Shown piece after piece: positions 21,490 to 31,291 of a DNA stretch of 64,000 nt. Position 1 is the first letter of the stretch. Every line of letters begins with the position of its first letter. Source of the DNA: Halopseudomonas pertucinogena (GTDB lineage: Bacteria > Pseudomonadota > Gammaproteobacteria > Pseudomonadales > Pseudomonadaceae). The stretch covers positions 25,030 to 89,029 of the forward strand of contig NZ_BMNN01000003.1 of assembly GCF_014646575.1 (NCBI RefSeq), written 5' to 3'. The position numbers and the translations under genes were made by a program. The notes under the pieces were generated by a model. That model did not search any database and had not been told where the DNA came from. It saw only the letters and a list, made by a program, of their open reading frames with translations.

Positions 21490-22227
21490 TCAATTTTCTG
21501 TCGCCTGATCAAGCCAGATCAGCGAAGCAAAGCGTCCGGTCTGGCCGTCGCGACGGTAGGAGTAGAAGCGCACCGAGTCGTTGACCGTGCACAGGCCGCC
21601 GCCGTACACCGCCTCCACGCCCATGGCCGCCAGTCGCAGCCGGGCTAGCTGGTAGATGTCCGCCAGGTAATGTCCCGGCCGCGGCGACGGCTTGAAGCAA
21701 TCGGCCGAAGCCGCACTGCCGAAGATATCCCTGACCTCCGGCCCGACCTCGAAGGCCTCGGGCCCGATGGCCGGACCGAGCCATACCAGCAGGTCGTCGG
21801 GTTCCACCCCCAGCGCCGCAACGGTATTTTCGAGAATCCCCCCGGCAAGCCCGCGCCAGCCGGCGTGCGCCGCGGCCACCCGGGTGCCGGCCCGGTTGCA
21901 GAACAGCACCGGCAGGCAATCGGCAGTCATCACTGCACAGGCCACACCGGTCTCGCTGGTCCAGACGGCATCCGCCTCTTCCACCAGCCCCGGAGCAGCC
22001 TCCACCACGTCGGTGCTGTGAGTCTGCTCCAGCCAGGCCAGCCGGCAGCCGGTCAGCCGCGCCAGCTCGGCCCGGTTGGCCATCACGTGATGGGGGTGGT
22101 CACCCACATGGGTACCGAGATTGAATCCCTTGAAACGGCCCTGACTGCAACCATCCTGGCGGGTGGTGACGCAGGTCTTTACCCGGTCAGGCGCAGGCCA
22201 GTCGGCCGTCAACCAGAAATCCTTCAT
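21490..22227 (-). CDS. pgeF: Peptidoglycan editing factor PgeF (YfiH, laccase-domain family)
   Basis: A 245-residue cytosolic protein of the DUF152/YfiH family. WLEQTHSTDVVE, VMTADCLPVLF and AAHAGWRGLAGG carry the His-Cys-His zinc-site residues. E. coli PgeF removes mis-incorporated amino acids from UDP-MurNAc precursors; older annotations call it polyphenol oxidase. Its ATG overlaps the rluD stop (ATGA), and clpB follows after the heat-shock promoter, an order shared with P. aeruginosa. Confidence 0.93.
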   Translation of the reverse strand: MKDFWLTADWPAPDRVKTCVTTRQDGCSQGRFKGFNLGTHVGDHPHHVMANRAELARLTGCRLAWLEQTHSTDVVEAAPGLVEEADAVWTSETGVACAVMTADCLPVLFCNRAGTRVAAAHAGWRGLAGGILENTVAALGVEPDDLLVWLGPAIGPEAFEVGPEVRDIFGSAASADCFKPSPRPGHYLADIYQLARLRLAAMGVEAVYGGGLCTVNDSVRFYSYRRDGQTGRFASLIWLDQATEN

Positions 22228-23183
22228 TCTTCCAGCTCACCATCGGCGCGCAGCAGCGCCAGCAGCTCGACCATATCCTGCGGCAGCGGGGCTTCCCAGC
22301 GCATCGGTCGATTATCATCAGGATGCTCCAGTTCCAGACGCCGCGCATGCAGCGCCTGACGGGGAAACTCGCGCAGCATCGCCAGCAGCTCGGGGGATGC
22401 CCCCGGCGGAATGCGCAGGCGGCCGCCATAGGTCGGATCGCCCACCAGTGGATAGTGGATGTGGCTCATATGCACCCGGATCTGGTGGGTACGGCCGGTT
22501 TCCAGCTTCACCTTCACATGGGTATGGGCGCGGAAACGGCTGATCACCCGATAATGACTGACCGCCGGCTTGCCCCCGGCCACCACCGCCATCTTCTGCC
22601 GGTTGGTGCCGTGCCGGGCAATGGGCGCATCGACCTTGCCGCCGGCGGTCATCACGCCCACCACCACGCATTCATACTCGCGGCCGACGGTGCGATTCTG
22701 CAGCTGGATGACCAGATCGGTCTGCGCTTCCAGGGTCTTGGCTACGACCATCAGTCCGGTCGTGTCCTTGTCCAGCCGGTGCACGATGCCGGCCCGGGGC
22801 ACGCTGGCCAGCTCGGGCGCATGGTGCAGCAGTGCATTGAGCAGGGTGCCGTCCTGATGCCCCGCCGCCGGGTGTACCACCAGCCCGGCGGGCTTGTTGA
22901 TCACCAGCAGCGCGTGGTCCTCGTAGACGATATCCAGCTTGATATCCTGCGCCTGCCAGTCGCCCTGGGCTTCCCGTTCGGCGTCCAGCTCCAGAAGCTC
23001 GCCGCCGTAGACGATGTCCCGCGGGCGGATCTGTTTTCCGTCAACGGTAAGGCTGCCGTCCTTTATCCAGCCCTGCAGGCGGGAACGTGAATGGCTGGGG
23101 AACAACTGGGCTGCAACCTGGTCAAGTCGCTGACCACCGCTCTCGGGCGTGACCTGGGCAGACAGGCGGATTCGTTCTGGCAT
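22224..23183 (-). CDS. rluD: 23S rRNA pseudouridine(1911/1915/1917) synthase
   Basis: A 319-residue RluA-family pseudouridine synthase. An N-terminal S4 domain ([19 protein letters not shown]) is followed by the catalytic-Asp motif [18 protein letters not shown] and the C-terminal [19 protein letters not shown] signature. RluD modifies helix 69 of 23S rRNA. The ATG at 23183 gives the family N-terminus [11 protein letters not shown]. It is upstream of and coupled to pgeF and diverges from bamD. Confidence 0.94.
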   Translation of the reverse strand: MPERIRLSAQVTPESGGQRLDQVAAQLFPSHSRSRLQGWIKDGSLTVDGKQIRPRDIVYGGELLELDAEREAQGDWQAQDIKLDIVYEDHALLVINKPAGLVVHPAAGHQDGTLLNALLHHAPELASVPRAGIVHRLDKDTTGLMVVAKTLEAQTDLVIQLQNRTVGREYECVVVGVMTAGGKVDAPIARHGTNRQKMAVVAGGKPAVSHYRVISRFRAHTHVKVKLETGRTHQIRVHMSHIHYPLVGDPTYGGRLRIPPGASPELLAMLREFPRQALHARRLELEHPDDNRPMRWEAPLPQDMVELLALLRADGELEE

Positions 23184-23366
23184 CAATGGCTCACTGGCAG
23201 GCGCCGAGGCGCAGAGATGACACGCAATCCCTTTTGGTTTCGGCTCGACGCTGTGGTTAAATACGGCTTCTCTGGCGGGCGCATGGCGCGTCCGGCAACA
23301 GGATCCAACTATAACAGGACGGCTGTCCGGGCAACAGCGGGCGGCCATCCCTCCGGATGTCTACAT

Positions 23367-24368
23367 ATGTCGATAAAACATCTACTGCTGGTAAGCGTTC
23401 TGGTATTGCTGGCAGCCTGCTCGTCGAACAAGGCCAACGTTCTGGATGAGTCGCTCAGCGAATCGGAGCTGTACGCCCTCGCCCAGCGCAACCTGGATGC
23501 CAACAACTACAGCATGGCAATCGACTCCCTCCGGGCCCTGGAATCGCGTTATCCCTTCGGCCGTTTCGCCGAACAGGCGCAGCTGGAGCTGATCTACGCC
23601 TACTACCAGAGCATGGACCTGGAGGCCGCCAAATCCTCGGCTGACCGTTTCATCCGCCTGCATCCGCAACATCCGGACGTGGACTACGCCTACTACATGC
23701 GCGGCATGACCTCCTTCACCCGCGACCGCGGCCTGTTCGAACGCTTCCTGCCGCTGGACATGACCCGTCGCGACCCAGGCGCGGCCCGCGACTCCTTCAA
23801 CGAGTTTGCCCAGCTGGTCAGCCGCTACCCGAACAGCCGGTACGCCCCTGATGCCCGTCTGCGCATGGTGTATCTGCGCAACCTGCTGGCGGATTACGAC
23901 GCCCACGTCGGCCACTACTACCTCAAGCGCGGCGCCTACGTGGCCGCCGCCAACCGCGGTCGCTACATCGTCGAGAACTTCCAGCAGACCCCTGCCGTGG
24001 CCGACGGCCTGGCGCTGATGGTGGAGGCCTATCGCCGGCTGGCCATGGACGACCTGGCCGACAACGCCCTGCTGACCCTGCAGACCAACTACCCGGATCA
24101 CCCAAGCCTGGCAGACGGCGAGTTCCGGCACCATGTGGAGCCTGCCCAGCGGGATGCGGGCTGGCTCGAGTCGATGACCGTCGGCCTGCTGGACAAGGTG
24201 CTGACCCCGCCTTCCATGAACCGCGAGACCCAGATGGAGCGGGAAATGGAACAGCAGTACCAGAACGCCGTAGCCGCCCTGCCCCGCGACCTGCGCGCAC
24301 CTCAGCGTGAAGATGAGAAGCCGAAGCGCTCTATCTGGAGCCGGTTGACGTTCGGGTTGTTTGACTGA
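23367..24368 (+). CDS. bamD: Outer-membrane assembly lipoprotein BamD (ComL)
   Basis: A 333-residue lipoprotein with a signal peptide and lipobox LLAAC ([20 protein letters not shown]). TPR-type helices follow ([46 protein letters not shown]). BamD is an essential part of the BAM complex that inserts outer-membrane beta-barrels. The acidic and basic C-terminal tail makes it longer than E. coli BamD, as is usual in Pseudomonas. The ATG at 23367 is chosen because the signal peptide begins there. Divergent from rluD. Confidence 0.94.
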   Translation: MSIKHLLLVSVLVLLAACSSNKANVLDESLSESELYALAQRNLDANNYSMAIDSLRALESRYPFGRFAEQAQLELIYAYYQSMDLEAAKSSADRFIRLHPQHPDVDYAYYMRGMTSFTRDRGLFERFLPLDMTRRDPGAARDSFNEFAQLVSRYPNSRYAPDARLRMVYLRNLLADYDAHVGHYYLKRGAYVAAANRGRYIVENFQQTPAVADGLALMVEAYRRLAMDDLADNALLTLQTNYPDHPSLADGEFRHHVEPAQRDAGWLESMTVGLLDKVLTPPSMNRETQMEREMEQQYQNAVAALPRDLRAPQREDEKPKRSIWSRLTFGLFD

Positions 24369-24403
24369 CAGCTCTTTGCAGAGGGCTTGCCCATCTCCCC
24401 CGG

Positions 24404-24552
24404 CCCTCTCCCGCAAGGGGAGAGAGGTGACTTACTTGCCGGACTCCTGGGATACCCGGCATGTTTTCCGGCAGCAGGATTACCGAACAGTCTCAACCCG
24501 CACGGCCCTGCCCCCTCTCCCCTCGCGGGAGAGGGCTGGGGAGAGGGGGCAG
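24404..24552. repeat. GC-rich inverted repeats between bamD and nadE
   Basis: The 208-base gap between these convergent genes holds two related palindromes: 24404-24427 (CCCTCTCCCGCAAGGGGAGA core) and 24508-24552. The second has a perfect 15-base outer stem (24508-24522 pairs with 24538-24552). Both belong to a CCCTCTCCC-TCGCGGGAGAGGG family that recurs inside vgrG at 63.6 kb. Either could also act as a two-way transcription terminator; neither has a clear U-tract. Confidence 0.75.
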
Positions 24553-24576
24553 GCCCGCGGCTCCGACTCCGACTAC

Positions 24577-26205
24577 CTACTCCACCCCCCACTTCGCCGT
24601 GATCGGCATCCGCCGGTCCCTGCCAAACCCCCGCTGCGTCACCCTCGGCCCGATCGGTGCCTGGCGGCGTTTGTATTCGTTGCGATCCACCATCCCCAGC
24701 ACCCGCGTCACCAGCGCCTCGTCAAAGCCGGCGTCGATGATTTCCCGGGCGGACTGGTCATGCTCGATATACAGCCGCAGCATCTCATCCAGCACCGGAT
24801 ACGGCGGCAGTGAGTCCTCGTCCTTCTGTCCCGGGGCCAGTTCCGCTGACGGCGGGCGGTCGATGACGCGCTGGGGGATGACCGGGCCGAGGGTGTTGCG
24901 GTATTCCGCCAGCCGGTAGGCCATGGTCTTGGGCACGTCCTTCAGCACATCGAAGCCGCCGGCCATATCGCCGTACAGGGTCGAATAACCCACCGCCACT
25001 TCGCTCTTGTTGCTGGTGGTCAGCACCAGCGCACCGCTCTTGTTCGACAGCGCCATCAGCAGCACCGCGCGGCAGCGGGCCTGGAGGTTCTCTTCGGTGG
25101 TGTCCGCTGCGGTGCCCGCGAATACCGGTGCCAGCGTATCCATGAACGCCTGCACCATGGGCGCGATCGGCAGCACCCGGTAGGTGACCCCCTGATTGGT
25201 TGCCTGCTCCGCTGCGTCATGGATGCTGATTTCCGAGGTGTAGTGATAGGGCATCATCACCGCCTCGACCCGGTCCGCGCCCAGCGCATCCACCGCCACC
25301 GCCATGGTCAGTGATGAATCCAGACCACCGGAGAGCCCCAGCAGCACGCTCTTGAATCCGTTCTTGGTGACGTAGTCGCGTACGCCGACCACCAGCGCCT
25401 CGTAAATGCTCGCCTCCAGCTCCGGCAACGGCTCCAGATGCCCCTGTTGCAGCGTCACCGACTGGCCTTCCAGGGTCGCATCCACTACATGCAAGCCTTC
25501 AGCAAACGCGGGCGCACGCAGGGCAACGTCACCGTTGGCGGCCATGGCCAGCGAGCCGCCGTCGAACACCAGTTCGTCCTGGCCACCGACCTGGTTGACG
25601 TAGAGTATCGGCATGCCGCCTTCGGCGCAGCGCGCGCGCAGGGTATCCTCGCGCTCGATCTGCTTGCCCATATGGAAAGGCGAGGCGTTGATGCACAGCA
25701 TCAGACGTGCGCCGGCCTCCCGTGCCGTGCGCATCGGCTCCGGATGCCAGATGTCCTCGCAGATGCTCAGCGCTACCGGCACTCCCTTGATGTCCACCAC
25801 GCAGGGCTCGCTGCCTTCGGCGAAATAGCGCTTCTCGTCGAACACCTTGTAGTTGGGCAGTTTCTGCTTGTCGTAGGTGACGACGATCCGCCCGCCTGCC
25901 AGCACGGCGGCGCGGTTGAAGCTGCGCCCGTCCTGCTGCCACGGGTAACCCACCACTACATGAATGTCCGGCACCCGCTCGGCCAGCTCGTTCAGCGCCT
26001 GCTCGATGCGCTGCTGCATGTTCGAGCGCAGCAGCAGGTCCTCCGGCGGATAGCCGCACAGGGCCAGCTCGGGGAACAGGATCACATCCGCCTGCTGATC
26101 ATCCCGCGCGTGGTTGGCGGCATCGATCAGCCGCTGCAGATTGCCCCGGATATCTCCCACCTGCAGGTTGAGCTGGGCTAATACAATTCGCACACTGGCA
26201 GTCAT
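24577..26205 (-). CDS. nadE: Glutamine-dependent NAD+ synthase
   Basis: A 542-residue two-domain enzyme. The N-terminal nitrilase-type glutaminase domain (ADVILFPELALCGYPPEDLL, KQKLPNYKVFDE, ALSICEDIWH) supplies ammonia to the C-terminal NAD synthetase domain with the PP-loop LGLSGGLDSS and TTSNKSEVAVGYSTLYGD. It amidates nicotinate adenine dinucleotide to NAD. The ATG at 26205 follows CAGGAGA; a TTG two codons upstream is less likely. Together with nadC, two NAD-synthesis genes lie in this window. Confidence 0.95.
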   Translation of the reverse strand: MTASVRIVLAQLNLQVGDIRGNLQRLIDAANHARDDQQADVILFPELALCGYPPEDLLLRSNMQQRIEQALNELAERVPDIHVVVGYPWQQDGRSFNRAAVLAGGRIVVTYDKQKLPNYKVFDEKRYFAEGSEPCVVDIKGVPVALSICEDIWHPEPMRTAREAGARLMLCINASPFHMGKQIEREDTLRARCAEGGMPILYVNQVGGQDELVFDGGSLAMAANGDVALRAPAFAEGLHVVDATLEGQSVTLQQGHLEPLPELEASIYEALVVGVRDYVTKNGFKSVLLGLSGGLDSSLTMAVAVDALGADRVEAVMMPYHYTSEISIHDAAEQATNQGVTYRVLPIAPMVQAFMDTLAPVFAGTAADTTEENLQARCRAVLLMALSNKSGALVLTTSNKSEVAVGYSTLYGDMAGGFDVLKDVPKTMAYRLAEYRNTLGPVIPQRVIDRPPSAELAPGQKDEDSLPPYPVLDEMLRLYIEHDQSAREIIDAGFDEALVTRVLGMVDRNEYKRRQAPIGPRVTQRGFGRDRRMPITAKWGVE

Positions 26206-26340
26206 CGGCAATCTCCTGTTTCTCGTATGGCATATTGTCGATCAAGCGCCCTGCCGTCGCAACGAAGCGCGATGGCTGTTTGGCACATCGCCGGGGTGGG
26301 ATACACTACCGGCTCTACAAACCAAGGACACCTCGTATTC

Positions 26341-26574
26341 ATGGGCCTGATCAGACTTCTAATCGTGTTGGCGCTGGTTTACACCGCCTGGGTGCTGTGG
26401 CGGCGCTGGCAGGCCGCCCAGACGAGCAGGCGCAACAGCGCTCCCCCACCCCGTGCACCAAGGATGGTTCGCTGTGCCCAGTGCCAGCTGCACCTGCCGG
26501 AAAACCTTGCGCTGCGTCAGGACGACAAATGGTACTGCTGCAGCGAGCACCGCGATGTGGAACAACGCCACTGA
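26341..26574 (+). CDS. Small membrane-anchored PP0621-type zinc-ribbon protein
   Basis: A 77-residue protein with one N-terminal membrane helix (LIRLLIVLALVYTAWVLWRR), a short Pro/Arg linker and a C-terminal cysteine cluster (MVRCAQCQLHLPENLA, then WYCCSEHRD) likely to bind zinc. This small family precedes pilS in pseudomonads; function unknown. It overlaps the pilS start by about 20 bases, so they are probably co-transcribed and coupled. Confidence 0.85.
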   Translation: MGLIRLLIVLALVYTAWVLWRRWQAAQTSRRNSAPPPRAPRMVRCAQCQLHLPENLALRQDDKWYCCSEHRDVEQRH

Positions 26575-28147
26575 TACTGTTGACTTCCAACGCCCGAAAA
26601 TATTGCGTATTTACAATATCTACCGGGTGGTACTGGGCTTCTTCCTTACCCTGCTGACCAGCTCGGCCCTGCGCGACGGCCTCATCGACCTGCGCAATCC
26701 GGAGCTGTACGAAAGCGTCAGCTGGATCTACCTGATCATCAACGTGGTCATCGCGCTGCTGCTGCACAGGGGCAAGCGGGACGTGCACCTGTTCGTGCTG
26801 GCAGCGCTGGATATCTTCCTGCTGGCGGTGCTGTTCTACGCCGCCGGGGGAGCTGCCAGCGGCCTGGGCAACCTGCTGATCATTCCGGTGGCGGCCGGCA
26901 ATATCCTGCTGCACGGACGCATCGGCCAGCTGCTGGCTGCGCTGGCCAGTCTGGCGCTGATCTATCTGACGTTCTTTCTCAGCCTGTCCAACCCCTCCAT
27001 CAGCCAGAGCTATCTGCAGGTCGGTGTACTCGGCTGCATCTACTTTGCCGTGGCGCTGTTCGTTCAGCGCCTGAGCCGCAGTCTGCGGCATACCGAGAAC
27101 CTGGCCCAGCAGCACGCTGCCAGCCTGGCGAGCATGGAAAAGCTCAATCAGCTGATCATCCAGCGCATGCGCACCGGCATCATGGTGGTCGGCGAGGGTC
27201 ACGAAGTATGGCTGGCCAACGAAGCCGCCGCACAGATGCTCGGCAAACCGGTGATCCGCGGCATGGAGCTGGATCGGCTGGCACCGGAACTGGACCAGCG
27301 GCTGCGCCAGTGGCAGATCAATCCGTCGATCCGGGCGCTGCCGTTTCGCAATCACGTCGGCGGCGTCGAGCTGATGGCCAGCTTCAAGCGTCTGCCGGCC
27401 GAAGCCAGTGAATCCACGCTCATCTTTCTGGACGACAATACCGTGGTGGCGCAGCAAGCCCAGCAGCTCAAGCTGGCTTCGCTGGGGCGTCTGACCGCCA
27501 GCATCGCCCATGAGATCCGCAACCCGCTCAGCGCCATCACCCACGCCGCGCAGCTGCTGGGCGAGTCGGAGCAGTGTCACGAACAGGATCGGCGCCTGAC
27601 CGACATCATCCAGCAGCACTCGCGACGCATGAACCGGGTCATCGAAACGGTGCTGGAACTGTCCCGCCGGCGCCAGAGCGAACCGCAACTGGTGGACCTG
27701 ACCATCTGGCTCGCCCAGTTCGTCAGCGACTTCGCGCTGGCCAACCCCGCCACCGATCGCATCGAATGCGAATTCGAGAAGGAAGGCATCCTCACCCGCA
27801 TCGACCCCAACCAGCTCAACCAGGTGCTCAACAACCTGTGCCAGAACGCCTTCCGCTACAGCGGAGAGCCGGGAACGCCACGCAGTATTCGCATCAGACT
27901 TTACGAAAGCGCGGAAACCGAGCTGCCCACGCTGGAAGTGATCGACCACGGCCCGGGCATCGACGAGCGCCACGTAGGCCAGATCTTCGAGCCGTTCTTC
28001 ACCACCGAGGCATCGGGCACCGGGCTCGGGCTGTATATTTCACGGGAACTCTGCGAGAGCAATCAGGCCAGACTGGAGTACAGGAGAGCGGACCCTCAGG
28101 GTAGTTGCATGCGCATAGTCTTCGCCCACCCGAAACGGCTGGTATGA
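26555..28147 (+). CDS. pilS: Type IV pilus sensor histidine kinase PilS
   Basis: A 530-residue kinase. Six hydrophobic segments (residues about 20-180) are followed by a PAS-like region (about 205-300), the H-box SIAHEIRNPLSAITHAAQ and an ATPase domain with N-box NQVLNNLCQNAFRYS, G1 DHGPGID and G2 GTGLGLYISRELCE. In P. aeruginosa PilS senses pilin levels in the membrane and phosphorylates PilR to control pilA. The start at 26555 lies inside the preceding small gene. pilR follows after 22 bases. Confidence 0.94.
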   Translation: MWNNATDTVDFQRPKILRIYNIYRVVLGFFLTLLTSSALRDGLIDLRNPELYESVSWIYLIINVVIALLLHRGKRDVHLFVLAALDIFLLAVLFYAAGGAASGLGNLLIIPVAAGNILLHGRIGQLLAALASLALIYLTFFLSLSNPSISQSYLQVGVLGCIYFAVALFVQRLSRSLRHTENLAQQHAASLASMEKLNQLIIQRMRTGIMVVGEGHEVWLANEAAAQMLGKPVIRGMELDRLAPELDQRLRQWQINPSIRALPFRNHVGGVELMASFKRLPAEASESTLIFLDDNTVVAQQAQQLKLASLGRLTASIAHEIRNPLSAITHAAQLLGESEQCHEQDRRLTDIIQQHSRRMNRVIETVLELSRRRQSEPQLVDLTIWLAQFVSDFALANPATDRIECEFEKEGILTRIDPNQLNQVLNNLCQNAFRYSGEPGTPRSIRIRLYESAETELPTLEVIDHGPGIDERHVGQIFEPFFTTEASGTGLGLYISRELCESNQARLEYRRADPQGSCMRIVFAHPKRLV

Positions 28148-28169
28148 TGGTGCTCCTCAGCAAGACCGC

Positions 28170-29522
28170 ATGGAGCACCCGGTGAACAGACCACTGGCAC
28201 TGATCATTGACGACGAGCCCGACATCCTCGAACTGTTGGACATGACCCTCGGGCGGATGAATATCCAGACCCGCAGCGCCACCACCGTGGCCCAGGCGCT
28301 GGAGCTGCTCGCCAGCCAGCACTTCGACCTCTGCCTGACCGATATGCGCCTGCCCGATGGCGAGGGCCTGACCGTGGTCAGGCACATCCAGCAGCACTGC
28401 CCGAACACCCCGGTGGCGATGATCACCGCCTACGGCAGCCTGGACACCGCCATCAGCGCGCTGAAATCCGGCGCCTACGACTTCGTCACCAAGCCCGTCG
28501 AACTGCAGCGCCTGCGCGAGCTGGTCAACAGCGCCCTGCGCCTGACCCGCCGGCCCGACGCCCCCGGCAATCCGGAGGGGGACGACCCCATCCTCGGTAT
28601 CTCGCCACCGATCGCCCAGCTGCGCAGGCAGATCGCCAAGCTCGCCCGCAGTGAGGCGCCGCTCTATATAAGTGGCGAGTCCGGCAGTGGCAAGGAGCTG
28701 GTCGCCCGGCGCATTCACGAACTGGGACCGCGGGCCGGCTACCCCTTCGTGCCGGTCAACTGCGGAGCCATTCCGTCAGAGCTGATGGAAAGCGAGTTCT
28801 TCGGCCACCGCAAGGAGGCCTTTACCGGCGCCGTGGCCGACAAGCCCGGCCTGTTCCAGGCGGCCTGCGGCGGCACTCTGTTCCTCGACGAGGTGGCGGA
28901 CCTGCCCCTGGCGATGCAGGTGAAGCTGCTGCGGGCGATTCAGGAAAAGGCCGTGCGCCCGGTCGGCACCCAGCAGGAGCAGCCGGTCAACGTGCGGCTG
29001 CTCTGCGCCACCCACAAGGACCTGGCGCTGGAAGTGGCCGAGGGCCGCTTTCGCCAGGACCTGTTCTACCGGCTCAACGTGATCGAACTGCGGGTGCCGC
29101 CGCTGCGTGAGCGGCGGGAGGACATTCCGCTGATGATCCACCACATTCTCCAGCACCTGGCCGAGCGCGCAGGCCTGCCACCGCCCAGGGTGCACCCGGA
29201 CTGCACCGAGCTGCTGAGCAACTACCGCTTCCCGGGGAACGTGCGGGAGCTGGAGAATATCCTCGAACGGGCGTTCACCCTGTGCGACAACGACGAGATC
29301 ACCGTCAATGACATCCAGCTCAGTCCGGCCCCGGTGCCGGGGGACGAAACCGACCTGACGCAGATCGATTCGCTGGAGGATTTCCTCGACGACATCGAGC
29401 GCAAGGCCCTCACCCAGGCCCTGGAAGAAACCCGCTGGAACAAGACCGCCGCCGCCCGCCGCCTCGGCCTCACCTTCCGCTCCCTGAGATACCGGCTGAA
29501 GAAGCTGGGGCTGGAGGACTGA
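28170..29522 (+). CDS. pilR: Sigma-54-dependent response regulator PilR
   Basis: A 450-residue NtrC-family activator. The receiver domain has acidic residues IIDDEPD and phosphoacceptor D58 (CLTDMRLPDG). The AAA+ domain has Walker A GESGSGKE and the sigma-54 loop EAFTGAVADKPG, with LFLDEVADLP as Walker B. A Fis-type C-terminal helix-turn-helix follows (KTAAARRLGLTFRSLRYRLKKLG). PilR activates RpoN-dependent pilA transcription. pilA itself is not in the window, but the minor pilin operon at 51-55 kb is a possible related target. Confidence 0.95.
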   Translation: MEHPVNRPLALIIDDEPDILELLDMTLGRMNIQTRSATTVAQALELLASQHFDLCLTDMRLPDGEGLTVVRHIQQHCPNTPVAMITAYGSLDTAISALKSGAYDFVTKPVELQRLRELVNSALRLTRRPDAPGNPEGDDPILGISPPIAQLRRQIAKLARSEAPLYISGESGSGKELVARRIHELGPRAGYPFVPVNCGAIPSELMESEFFGHRKEAFTGAVADKPGLFQAACGGTLFLDEVADLPLAMQVKLLRAIQEKAVRPVGTQQEQPVNVRLLCATHKDLALEVAEGRFRQDLFYRLNVIELRVPPLRERREDIPLMIHHILQHLAERAGLPPPRVHPDCTELLSNYRFPGNVRELENILERAFTLCDNDEITVNDIQLSPAPVPGDETDLTQIDSLEDFLDDIERKALTQALEETRWNKTAAARRLGLTFRSLRYRLKKLGLED

Positions 29523-29540
29523 TCAGGAGCGGCCTCGCCG

Positions 29541-29660
29541 GGCGCGCTTCGCACGCCAATCGCGCCGCGGTCGGCGCTCCCACAGCCGGGGTTCCGTGAT
29601 GGGTTGCGCTTTTATTGTAGGAGCCCCGACCTCGGGGCGATTGGGACGCGTGAGCGTCCC
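29541..29660. repeat. Inverted pair of GTAG/GTGG-type REP palindromes
   Basis: The gap between pilR and mqo holds two REPs in opposite orientation. One is on the minus strand (29541-29584, GTGGGAGCGCCGACC...GCGATTGG). The other is on the plus strand (29617-29645, GTAGGAGCCCCGACC...GGGCGATTGG) and runs into a GGGACGC-GTGA-GCGTCCC hairpin ending at 29660. The 5' tetranucleotide GTAG followed by an imperfect palindrome is the classic Pseudomonas REP layout. The same element recurs near 37.0, 45.5 and 50.8 kb. Confidence 0.8.
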
Positions 29661-29763
29661 CTGGTCCCGGCCCCTTTAAACACCCGTTTGAATAGATCCA
29701 AACCCAATGACACGCGGCGAAATAAAACGGGTATGATACGCCCAGTTTTTTGCAAGAGGCGAC

Positions 29764-31257
29764 ATGTTAATGACAGCAAAAGAAGTAGACGTATTGCTTG
29801 TCGGTGGTGGCGTCATGAGCGCCACGCTCGGAATGTTGCTCAAACAGCTCGATCCCAAGATGACCATTACCCTGGTCGAACGTCTGGATCACGTTGCTCA
29901 CGAGAGCACGGATGGCTGGAACAATGCCGGCACTGGGCACGCCGGTTACTGTGAGCTCAATTACACTCCCGAATCCGATGATGGCAACATCACCATCAGC
30001 CGTGCGTTGTCGATCAACGCCAACTTCGAGGTGACCCTGCAATTCTGGTCCTACCTCGTTGAGCAGCAGATCCTGCCCACTCCGAGCAAGTTCATCAACC
30101 CGACCGCCCATCAGAGTTTCGTCTGGGGCGAGAAGGACGTTGCCTTCTTGCGCAAGCGCCAGCAATTGCTCAGCGCCCACCACCTGTTCGCGGACATGCA
30201 GTACAGCGAGGACCCGCAGCAGCTCGCCGAATGGATGCCGCTGGTCATGCAGCAGCGCGCCACCGACCAGCCCATCGCCGCTACCCGCGTCGAATATGGT
30301 TCTGACGTCGACTTCGGCTCGCTGACCCGCAACATGATCCGCCATCTGACCACCCTGGATAATTTCGAGCTGCAGCTCAGCCATTCGGTCAAGGCCCTGC
30401 GCAAGAACGGCGATGGCTACTGGCACGTCACGGTCAGGGATGAGCAGAGCGGCGAAGACAAGGTGTTCAAGGCCCGCTTCGTATTCCTCGGCGCCGGCGG
30501 CGGAGCCCTGCCCCTGCTGCAGAAATCCCGCATCGAGGAAAGCCAGGGCTACGGCGGCTTCCCCGTCAGCGGCCAGTGGCTGGTGTGCAAGAAGCCGGAA
30601 ATCGTCGAGCAGCACCACTCCAAGGTCTATGGCAAGGCCGCGGTCGGCGCGCCGCCGATGTCTGTCCCGCACCTGGATACCCGCATCATCAATGGCCAGC
30701 CCGCCCTGCTGTTCGGCCCCTTTGCCGGCTTCACCACCAAGTTCCTGAAGAAGGGCTCGGTGCTGGACCTGTTCACCTCGGTCAAGCCGAATAACCTGGC
30801 GCCGATGATGGCGGTCGGTCGCGACAATATGGACCTGACCCGTTATCTGATCAGCGAGTCCCTGCAGTCGCACAGCAATCGCGTCGCCTCGCTGCGCAAC
30901 TTCTTCCCCGATGCCCGGGAGGAGGACTGGACCCTGCAGAACGCCGGCATGCGCGTGCAGATCATCAAGAAGGACGCCAAGGGCCACGGCAAGCTGGAGT
31001 TCGGTACCGAGATCGTCGCCGCGAAGGATGGCACTCTGGCCGCCCTGCTGGGCGCCTCGCCGGGTGCTTCCACCGCCGTGCAGGCCATGATCGATGTACT
31101 GGAGCGCTGCTTCGGTGATCGCATGTCCTCGCCGGAATGGCAGAAGCGGATGAAGGAACTGGTTCCCTCCTACGGCCAGTCCCTGGTCGAAGATGCAGAG
31201 CTGCTGAAACAGGTGCGCGAGCGCACCCTGTCCACGCTGCAACTGCGTCGCAGCTGA
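29764..31257 (+). CDS. mqo: Malate:quinone oxidoreductase
   Basis: A 497-residue FAD-dependent membrane-associated enzyme oxidising malate to oxaloacetate and passing electrons to quinone, replacing or supplementing malate dehydrogenase in the TCA cycle. VLLVGGGVMSATLGMLLK is the FAD-binding N-terminus, followed by STDGWNNAGTGHAGYCELNYTP, and the C-terminus has LLGASPGASTAVQAMIDVL. The ATG at 29764 is preceded by GAGG; an ATG two codons later is possible. A GC-rich hairpin follows the gene. Confidence 0.95.
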   Translation: MLMTAKEVDVLLVGGGVMSATLGMLLKQLDPKMTITLVERLDHVAHESTDGWNNAGTGHAGYCELNYTPESDDGNITISRALSINANFEVTLQFWSYLVEQQILPTPSKFINPTAHQSFVWGEKDVAFLRKRQQLLSAHHLFADMQYSEDPQQLAEWMPLVMQQRATDQPIAATRVEYGSDVDFGSLTRNMIRHLTTLDNFELQLSHSVKALRKNGDGYWHVTVRDEQSGEDKVFKARFVFLGAGGGALPLLQKSRIEESQGYGGFPVSGQWLVCKKPEIVEQHHSKVYGKAAVGAPPMSVPHLDTRIINGQPALLFGPFAGFTTKFLKKGSVLDLFTSVKPNNLAPMMAVGRDNMDLTRYLISESLQSHSNRVASLRNFFPDAREEDWTLQNAGMRVQIIKKDAKGHGKLEFGTEIVAAKDGTLAALLGASPGASTAVQAMIDVLERCFGDRMSSPEWQKRMKELVPSYGQSLVEDAELLKQVRERTLSTLQLRRS

Positions 31258-31264
31258 CCCAGCC

Positions 31265-31288
31265 GCAGACGGGCGCCCGCCCGTCTGC
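31265..31288. terminator. Stem-loop between convergent mqo and binding-protein genes
   Basis: An 11-base perfect stem (31265-31275 with 31278-31288, GCAGACGGGCG paired with its complement) and a two-base loop lie in the 34-base gap between two convergent stop codons. No clear U-run follows on either strand, so it is a possible two-way terminator rather than a certain one. Confidence 0.5.
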
Positions 31289-31291
31289 TCC